64,000 bases of DNA from assembly GCF_000024405.1 (NCBI RefSeq), contig NC_013517.1, forward strand, positions 1,302,001 through 1,366,000. The letters run 5' to 3'. The DNA comes from Sebaldella termitidis ATCC 33386 (GTDB taxonomy: Bacteria; Fusobacteriota; Fusobacteriia; Fusobacteriales; Leptotrichiaceae). A program made the position numbers and the translations under genes. Below the pieces are notes generated by a model. That model was given only the letters and a program-made list of their open reading frames with translations, searched no databases and was not told the DNA's origin. Below, piece by piece: positions 57,942-64,000 of this stretch. Every line of letters starts with the position of its first letter. Positions within the stretch are counted from its first letter, which is position 1.

Positions 57942-59192
57942 ATGCAGGTCAAATTAAGTCAGGTAGTAGGAAAAGGATATAAAACTTTTTGGGAAAGCAA
58001 GAAAAGATACAGAGTATTAAAAGGAAGCAGAGGAAGTAAGAAAAGTAAAACAACAGCACTGTGGATAATTTACAATATGATGAAACATAAAGAATCTAAT
58101 ACCTTAGTTATAAGAAAAGTTTTTAATTCACTAAGAGACAGCTGCTATTCAGATCTTTTATGGGCTATTGAAAGACTGGGAGTCAGTCATTTATGGAAAT
58201 CCACAAAAAGTCCGCTTGAATTAGTATACAAACCTACGGGACAGAAAATATTATTTCGTGGTTTGGATGATCCGTTAAAGCTTACATCAATCACAGTAGA
58301 AAAAGGTTACTTATGCTGGGTATGGATTGAGGAAGCTTATGAACTCATGAGTGAAGATGCTTTTAATAAACTTGATTTGTCAATCAGAGGGAAATTACCT
58401 GAACATCTATGGAAACAAATTACTTTCACATTTAACCCGTGGAATGAAAAACACTGGTTGAAAGCAAGATTTTTTGATGTGGAAGATGAGGATATACTGG
58501 CACTTACTACAACTTATAAAATAAATGAATTTCTCGATGATGATGACAGAAAAGTATTTGAAAAAATGAAAAGAGACAACCCGAAAAGATACAGGGTAGA
58601 AGGTGAAGCAGAATGGGGAATAGCAGAAGGTCTCATATTTGAAAACTGGGAAGAGAAAGAATTTGACTACAGGGAAATATCTAAAAGAAAAGGAGTAGTC
58701 TCAAGATTCGGACTTGACTTCGGATATACGAATGATCCTTCCGCTTTTACAGGTTATCTTGAAGATGAAAAAAATAAAGAAATATATGTATTTGATGAAT
58801 TCTATAAATCCGGAATGCTGAATGACGAGATAGCAAACCAGATTAAATACATGGGGTATGCAAAAGAGGAAATAATAGGAGATTCATCAGAACAAAAAAG
58901 TATAGAAGAAATAAAAAGATACGGAATAAGACGGATAAGACCATCAGTTAAAGGAAAAGACAGCGTACTTCACGGAATACAGTTATTACAGCAATATAAG
59001 ATATACATCCATCCGAAGTGTGTAAATACTATAACAGAATTTTCAAGTTATATATGGGATACAAAGGATAATAAAGCACTAAATAAGCCTGTGGATGCTT
59101 TTAATCACATAATAGATGCAATGAGATATGCAATATATAAACAGCCTAAAAAAGGAATAGATGTTGAAAGATTACTAAAGAGAGGAAGATAA
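57942..59192 (+). CDS. Phage terminase large subunit
   Basis: 416 aa. ATPase: Walker A variant RVLKGSRGSKKSKTTALW, Walker B-like LCWVWIEEAYEL. Nuclease: RFGLDFGYTNDPSAF, EIIGDSSEQKSIEEI and DAFNHIIDAMRYA supply the three acidic groups. It drives DNA packaging and headful or cos cutting. Followed by the portal gene 1 nt on. Confidence 0.93.
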   Translation: MQVKLSQVVGKGYKTFWESKKRYRVLKGSRGSKKSKTTALWIIYNMMKHKESNTLVIRKVFNSLRDSCYSDLLWAIERLGVSHLWKSTKSPLELVYKPTGQKILFRGLDDPLKLTSITVEKGYLCWVWIEEAYELMSEDAFNKLDLSIRGKLPEHLWKQITFTFNPWNEKHWLKARFFDVEDEDILALTTTYKINEFLDDDDRKVFEKMKRDNPKRYRVEGEAEWGIAEGLIFENWEEKEFDYREISKRKGVVSRFGLDFGYTNDPSAFTGYLEDEKNKEIYVFDEFYKSGMLNDEIANQIKYMGYAKEEIIGDSSEQKSIEEIKRYGIRRIRPSVKGKDSVLHGIQLLQQYKIYIHPKCVNTITEFSSYIWDTKDNKALNKPVDAFNHIIDAMRYAIYKQPKKGIDVERLLKRGR

Positions 59193-59193
59193 A

Positions 59194-61383
59194 ATGTTTT
59201 GGAAAAACAGAAAACCAAGGGAACCGTCATATATAACAGATAAAGTATTGATACAAAATATAGCCCGTAATGTAATAGACATAAGCAGCTTTGATATCGA
59301 GTATAAAAATATTTATGAAATAAGGGAACTGCAGGAGATATTTGAATATATAGATATAAATACTGCAGTCTCAACTCTGGTCCGGGGAGTAACATCAAGA
59401 GAATTAATATTTACGAGTGAAAATGGAAAAGAAGAGAATAAAAAATTAATAGAAGAGGGCCAGAAAAGAATTAATAATATAAAGGGGAAAATGAACTTTA
59501 TAAAAGAGCTGGCCAAAACACCTTTCCTTAAAATAACAGTCCATGAAATAATTTATAATGATAATTTTGAGATAGAGAGAATGGAATTTATTCCAAGAGA
59601 ATTAATAAGATATGACAAGGAAAAGAAAAAATTCTATATAGAGACTAATGCAACAGAGAATATATATCTGGATAATCCAATGAAATGGCATGTAGCTGTA
59701 TACAATGAAAGTATAACAAGACCCTATGGAGAAACCATATTAAAATCCATACTTAAAACCTATGAAGAAATAAAATATATAAAAGGAAAAATGAACGGAA
59801 TAATAGAAAAGTATGGCGGGACAATTGTACTATTCGGGTATGATCCTAATTTAGAAGATGACTTGGTAGAAAAAACAGGTTTAGAACTAAAAAGAATGAT
59901 GGATTCAAATACTGTCGGAATTCCAAGTGAAAGCGGAATAAAGGATAACATTGTATTATTGAGACTTGCTGATCTTAATATAGAAATTCATACTCTGCTT
60001 ATGGAAAAACTGGAAAAGAAGATCTATCAAAATCTACTGGGTAGCACACTTACAGTAACAGACGGAAGCAACGGAAAAGGAACTCATGCTTTAGGAACTG
60101 TTCATCAGGAAGAAAAGGAAAAAATAGAAGATGAAATTGCCTTATTTGTGAGAGAAGAGCTCGATAAATTAATAGATATAGACGGATTAATACATGGTTA
60201 TGATCCTAATCAGTACTATATAGAGATAAACAGACAAAAGGACCGGGGAAAAGAACTTGAAATAAAAAATCTCGAACAGGATGAAGTAAATAAGAAGGCA
60301 GATTTGATAGTTAAATTATCACAGGCAGGTTATGAAGTAGAGGATAGTGAATTACAGGAAGTATTCGGATATAAGACACTGAAGAAAAAAGAGCAGCAAC
60401 AGATTAATAATTCGTTTTTTGAATTCTCTAAAAAGAATACTGAGGATAGTAATCAGAAAACACTGGAGTATCTTGAAAGACTCAGGAAAAGAATAATATC
60501 CGGAATAAGTGAGAAGGTAACAGAACAGATACAAAAGATAAAAACTCCTGATGATATAAAAAATCTAGATACAGGAACTAAAGAACATGAGAATGCCCTA
60601 GTACTATCAGAGTTATGGGGACACTATCTGACAATAAAAGACAGGGAAAAAGTAAAGGAATATAAAAAGAAAAGTGAATTTGCCTTTTATTCTGAAATAG
60701 ATCTTCAGGATATATTTAATATGACTTTCAATGAAGCTGTAAACTGGCTGCTTGATCGTGAACCGTTGATGTATGATCAGATACAGAAAGTAATAGAGAG
60801 ATACAGGACTAATTATTTCTGGATAAAAAGAAGCACAGATATTGAAGTAACAAAGATATTATATGCAGAGCTATTAAAGAATCTTGAACTCGGCCAGACT
60901 TTTGAAGATTTTAAAAAGAATCTTGATATAGAGAGTTTAGGTCTCGGAAGTGATGGGTATTATCTGAAACAGGTATTTGATCAGACAATGATAAATGCTC
61001 AGGCCGTGGGACAGTGGGAACAACTGCAGGAAGGGATACAATATGGCTACATATACGGTTTGTATGATGCTGTAGTAGACGGAAGGGAAACGGCTCTTTG
61101 CAGAATGCTTGATGGAAAGATATACAGGTTGGATAGTCCGTTTTGGGAAATATATTATCCGCCAAATCATTTTAAATGCAGAAGCAGAGTGATTGCACTG
61201 AGTGAAGAAGATATGCAGACTTACGGATATTCAGCTGAGAATATTATTCCGGAAAACAAACCACAGAAAGGTTTTAATAACAATATAGGAAGTAATTATA
61301 TTACAGGAATAAAAAGATATGTAAACCAGAAAGAAAAAGAGGCTGAAATCTTATACAAGAAGGTAAGTAACTATGAAGGCTAA
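59194..61383 (+). CDS. Portal protein fused to a Mu F-like head morphogenesis domain
   Basis: 729 aa. The N-terminal 420 residues resemble the Mu gp29/DUF935 portal (KWHVAVYNESITRPYGETILKSI, TDGSNGKGTHALGTVHQEE). The last 200 residues carry the Mu F-like motif (RETALCRMLDGKIYRLDSPFWEIYYPPNHFKCRSRVIALSEED). In Mu these are separate genes, so this is a natural fusion of portal and minor head protein. It overlaps the gpG-like gene by 11 nt. Confidence 0.82.
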   Translation: MFWKNRKPREPSYITDKVLIQNIARNVIDISSFDIEYKNIYEIRELQEIFEYIDINTAVSTLVRGVTSRELIFTSENGKEENKKLIEEGQKRINNIKGKMNFIKELAKTPFLKITVHEIIYNDNFEIERMEFIPRELIRYDKEKKKFYIETNATENIYLDNPMKWHVAVYNESITRPYGETILKSILKTYEEIKYIKGKMNGIIEKYGGTIVLFGYDPNLEDDLVEKTGLELKRMMDSNTVGIPSESGIKDNIVLLRLADLNIEIHTLLMEKLEKKIYQNLLGSTLTVTDGSNGKGTHALGTVHQEEKEKIEDEIALFVREELDKLIDIDGLIHGYDPNQYYIEINRQKDRGKELEIKNLEQDEVNKKADLIVKLSQAGYEVEDSELQEVFGYKTLKKKEQQQINNSFFEFSKKNTEDSNQKTLEYLERLRKRIISGISEKVTEQIQKIKTPDDIKNLDTGTKEHENALVLSELWGHYLTIKDREKVKEYKKKSEFAFYSEIDLQDIFNMTFNEAVNWLLDREPLMYDQIQKVIERYRTNYFWIKRSTDIEVTKILYAELLKNLELGQTFEDFKKNLDIESLGLGSDGYYLKQVFDQTMINAQAVGQWEQLQEGIQYGYIYGLYDAVVDGRETALCRMLDGKIYRLDSPFWEIYYPPNHFKCRSRVIALSEEDMQTYGYSAENIIPENKPQKGFNNNIGSNYITGIKRYVNQKEKEAEILYKKVSNYEG

Positions 61384-61843
61384 ATTTAAGGTAATAAGAA
61401 AACTTAAGAATATAGAAAAGAGAGTAAATGCAGTAAAAAATATGTATGATATCACATTTTTAACTGGAAAAATCTCAAAAGACATGGAAAAAGAAGTTGA
61501 TATGAGATTTCGAAATGAAGTGGATCTGGAAGGAAAACCTTGGAAAGAGCTAAAAAGCAGGAGCATAATATCAAAATATAATTCAGGTTTAAAGAAGAAA
61601 AAAGGAAGAAAAGCAGTGAAGGGCAGAAGTAAGATACTTCAAAACACGGGAAGGTTGAAAAGATCTATACAGGCAAGAAATACTAGAACAGAAGCAATAG
61701 TTGGAACAAATATAAAGTATGCAGCAACTCATAATTTTGGTTATCGTAGGATTCCACAAAGAAGATTTATGGGCCTAAGCAGAGATCAAAGGATTAAATA
61801 TAAAGATTGGATAAGAAAATGGCATAAAGGACAGCTGAAGTAA
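61373..61843 (+). CDS. Mu gpG-like virion morphogenesis protein
   Basis: 156 aa, very basic. The central ILQNTGRLKRSIQARNTRTEAIVGTN and AATHNFGYRRIPQRRFMGLSRDQ match the phage virion morphogenesis (gpG/S-type tail-completion) family. Overlaps the portal fusion gene by 11 nt, so translation is coupled. Confidence 0.82.
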   Translation: MKAKFKVIRKLKNIEKRVNAVKNMYDITFLTGKISKDMEKEVDMRFRNEVDLEGKPWKELKSRSIISKYNSGLKKKKGRKAVKGRSKILQNTGRLKRSIQARNTRTEAIVGTNIKYAATHNFGYRRIPQRRFMGLSRDQRIKYKDWIRKWHKGQLK

Positions 61844-61910
61844 AAATGTTGAAAAGATGTTGAAAAAATAAGGTAAAAAAGTTAGATAAATGTGGAAAAG
61901 AGGTGGGAAT

Positions 61911-62789
61911 GTGCGAAAAAAGATAAAAATTTTCAAAAGTGGAAAATACAGACAGGGAGAATATGATAAGGAAAGAGTCAAGAATATATTTTCAAATGCT
62001 AAAGAAACAGAAGCAATATTTTTACACAGTTCATTATGGGCTAAAAATGAAAAGCCTTTGAATCTGGGTAAATTCAGTAATTATGAGTTTAAAGATGCAG
62101 ATGGAGAAATAGAAGTATTTGCTGATCTTGAATTAAATGAAACCGGAGAAAAATTCTATAACGGAAGAGTGTTAAACGGAGTATCAGTGGAACTTCCTAA
62201 TGATGAACTTACAAAAATAGCAATACTGCCAAATAAGGTTAATCCAGCAGTAGAAGGAGCAGAATTTCAGGAAGCACCAATATTTATGGAATTTCAGGAA
62301 ATAGAAGAAAAAAAATCAGAAAAGAAAGAAAAAGGAGAAGATAAAACTATGGATAGAACAGAGGTATTAAATTCATTAACAAAAGAAGAAATACAAGGAC
62401 AAGCCCAAAGGCTTAACATAGAAGTAAAGGAGAAACTAAAAGCAAAAACACCGGAAGAAATAGAAACAGATATAAAAGCAAAGCTGAATAAAGAATATGC
62501 GGATAAAGAAAAAGTAACGGAATTCATGAAAGAGAATGATAAAAAAATCCTGCCGGCATTTAAACCTTTTTTTGAAAAAATAGCGGAAGAGAGTTTAAAA
62601 AGTGAAGTAAACTGGGAATTCAATAAAAAAGATACAACACTCTTTGAGGGGTTACAGGAATTTATGAAACAGATGAATGAGTTTTCAGGCTTTAAAAACT
62701 ATTCAGATAATATAGAGTTTGCTGATCAGGGAACAAATGAAAACAGTCCGTTTAAACAAGGACAAAAAGCAGTAGAAGGAGGAAATTAA
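61911..62789 (+). CDS. Mu I-like prohead protease/scaffold protein
   Basis: About 292 aa. N-terminal half (FKSGKYRQGEYDKERVKNIF ... GRVLNGVSVELPNDEL ... NPAVEGAEFQEAP) resembles Mu gpI-type protease domains. The C-terminal half is a charged helical scaffold (SKEEIQGQAQ-like, ADKEKVTEFMKENDKKILPAFKPFFEKIAEE). GTG 61911 fits the GAGGTGGG site better than ATG 61890. Lies just before the decoration and capsid genes, as in Mu. Protease residues are not clear enough to confirm activity. Confidence 0.7.
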   Translation: MRKKIKIFKSGKYRQGEYDKERVKNIFSNAKETEAIFLHSSLWAKNEKPLNLGKFSNYEFKDADGEIEVFADLELNETGEKFYNGRVLNGVSVELPNDELTKIAILPNKVNPAVEGAEFQEAPIFMEFQEIEEKKSEKKEKGEDKTMDRTEVLNSLTKEEIQGQAQRLNIEVKEKLKAKTPEEIETDIKAKLNKEYADKEKVTEFMKENDKKILPAFKPFFEKIAEESLKSEVNWEFNKKDTTLFEGLQEFMKQMNEFSGFKNYSDNIEFADQGTNENSPFKQGQKAVEGGN

Positions 62790-62790
62790 T

Positions 62791-63168
62791 ATGGCAAGAA
62801 TGGGAATAGAGTCAATAAAGAAGGAATTTGATTACAGAGTAATAGAAATTACAAGAACAGGAACATATAAAGCAGTGGCTAACATTACAGTTCCGGATAA
62901 TAAAGTTGTGATAGTGGCAATAGATAATTCGGATCCTGCCGAGGCACAAATAAAAGAATACACAGGAACTGCAGGCGATCTTATTGTAGGAGTAATTAAA
63001 GAAAATGTAACAGCAGGAGATAATTCTGTTGTAATAAAGAGAGGGAAACTTGATAAAAAGGCAATACACACTTCAAATATATCTGGTTTGGAAGATTATG
63101 AAGTATATGAAATATTGGAACAACAAAACTTGTTCCCAGAAAATATAAGTGAAAGACAAGAATTTTAG
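62791..63168 (+). CDS. Capsid decoration-like protein
   Basis: 125 aa, beta-rich with GTYKAVANITVPDNKVVIVAID, GTAGDLIVGVIKENVTAGDNSVVIKRGKL. Resembles bacteriophage lambda-D/DUF2190-type head decoration proteins. It lies between scaffold and capsid genes, the usual place. Starts 1 nt after the scaffold stop. Confidence 0.7.
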   Translation: MARMGIESIKKEFDYRVIEITRTGTYKAVANITVPDNKVVIVAIDNSDPAEAQIKEYTGTAGDLIVGVIKENVTAGDNSVVIKRGKLDKKAIHTSNISGLEDYEVYEILEQQNLFPENISERQEF

Positions 63169-63180
63169 GAGGATATAAGA

Positions 63181-64000
63181 ATGGATAAGAAAATAGCACA
63201 AATAATATATTTTGTAGGGATACTTAGTAAAATAGAACCTACAGAAAAGACTTTTTACCTTGACCTGTTAAAAGGACCTAAGATAAAAACACCAGTATCA
63301 ACGATAATATATGATGCATATGTACCAAAATATGTTAGGGCAATGTTAATTGGAAATGATGATAAAACAGCTGGGAATTATGCAGGAAGAGAAGGGTATA
63401 ACCAGTTTAAAGTTACACCTGGAAAAACTAGAGAAAGATATCAACTGACAGCTGATGAGGCGGAATATATAAAAGCAGGAGAAACAGCATATTTTAACGG
63501 AACTGAGAGAAAAGCTTCTGATGCCATATATGAAAATGTGGCAGTATATTTGAAAAATTCCATAATATCAAGAATGGATCTGATAACAGCTGAGTTATTG
63601 TCAAAAGGTGAATATTATGCTGATACCGGAGAAAAAATAAGTTTTGATATACCAGCAGTGAAGTCAAGAAAGAAAAATGATATATCAGATTTTAAAAGTT
63701 TTCTTAGAATTATGAAAGAAGAGATAAATGATTACAAGAAGAAATCATTTGATACTCCGGACAGAATATTGGTAGGAGAAGATATAGTAAATGATCTTAT
63801 AGATGATGAATTCTTCATAAATCAGGTAAATAAACTGGGACTTGCCAATGTAACAATAGATGATAAGTATATTGCAATAGCAAAAGTATTTAATTATCTG
63901 TTGTTGGAAAGTGAACCAATAACAGATATGAAGGGAGTAAGCATAGATATAGCCAAAGGTAACAGGATGACGTTACTTGCCACAAAGAGGTTACATGTAG
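63181..64000 (+). CDS. Major capsid protein, E-type (C-terminus outside window)
   Basis: Open from ATG 63181, behind AGGAGG, to the window end (273 codons and counting). Its start MDKKIAQIIYFVGILSKIEP, the segment TPVSTIIYDAYVPKYVRAM and the block TRERYQLTADEAEYIKAGE, then LLSKGEYY, have the pattern of lambda gpE-like major capsid proteins (HK97 fold). Position after scaffold and decoration genes agrees. Confidence 0.75.
   Translation, partial: MDKKIAQIIYFVGILSKIEPTEKTFYLDLLKGPKIKTPVSTIIYDAYVPKYVRAMLIGNDDKTAGNYAGREGYNQFKVTPGKTRERYQLTADEAEYIKAGETAYFNGTERKASDAIYENVAVYLKNSIISRMDLITAELLSKGEYYADTGEKISFDIPAVKSRKKNDISDFKSFLRIMKEEINDYKKKSFDTPDRILVGEDIVNDLIDDEFFINQVNKLGLANVTIDDKYIAIAKVFNYLLLESEPITDMKGVSIDIAKGNRMTLLATKRLHV

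Noticed and set aside
1-64000. CRISPR arrays, rRNA and tRNA genes
   Set aside because: No regularly spaced repeats and no cloverleaf or rRNA-like stretches were seen on either strand.

Overview
The window is AT-rich, uses AGA/TTA/ATA codons heavily and carries strong GGAGG ribosome sites. It encodes an outer-membrane KdgM-like porin, lipoproteins and periplasmic adaptor proteins (so a diderm cell), together with lactose/cellobiose-family PTS genes. This combination fits a Fusobacteriota member of the Leptotrichiaceae, with Sebaldella as my best guess. The guess is an inference; no rRNA is present to settle it.

Region 1 (1-5.9 kb, minus strand) is a sugar-uptake operon. It holds a LicR-type PRD/EIIB/EIIA regulator, then lactose/cellobiose-family EIIA, EIIB and EIIC, a NagB-like aminosugar-6-phosphate deaminase/isomerase, an aldo/keto reductase, and the first codons of a TIM-barrel sugar isomerase/epimerase.

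Region 2 (6.4-29.5 kb, plus strand) is the most striking part: a divergent contractile-injection or type-VI-like locus. In order it carries a large sheath-like protein (possibly a TssB-TssC fusion), an Hcp-like tube protein behind a structured leader, a possible baseplate protein, a J-domain protein, a membrane FHA protein, a zinc-ribbon FHA protein, a PP2C phosphatase, a PP2C-like pseudophosphatase fused to a membrane/TPR region, a Ser/Thr kinase, an unknown protein and a 926-aa Hsp70-like ATPase. These are followed by a VgrG-like spike, a Sel1 lipoprotein, a PAAR-like protein with a hydrophobic toxin-like C-terminus, two distantly paralogous small proteins, two HlyD/MFP-type adaptors without a pump, and a LysM-M23 peptidase. 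No ClpV, TssJLM or canonical baseplate set is visible. My inference is that Hsp70/DnaJ may do the recycling job and the adaptors/peptidase the envelope job.

Region 3 (29.5-39 kb) is core genome: a TauE/SafE permease, a KdgM-like porin, uvrB, an ArsC/Spx-like protein, xseA, a TPR exported protein, a DUF3592 protein, a small hypothetical and the 5' part of dprA.

Region 4 (39-64 kb, running off the end) is a prophage that interrupts dprA. Leftward genes encode a large serine recombinase, Bet, a DUF1351 protein and a frameshifted YqaJ exonuclease. A lambda-like control region with four operator-like sites separates them from a rightward operon of a CI-like repressor (lacking the S24 catalytic pair), a Ser/Thr kinase, an unknown protein and a PD-(D/E)XK nuclease-like protein. 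That operon looks like a lysogenic defence cassette. Next come replication genes (DnaD-like, DnaB), several moron cassettes, a Com-like zinc finger, a candidate packaging-proximal RNA, and a head module with Mu-like parts (terminase, portal-F fusion, gpG-like, protease/scaffold, decoration protein, start of the capsid gene). At least three candidate small RNAs and three genes with apparent ATT starts are noted.
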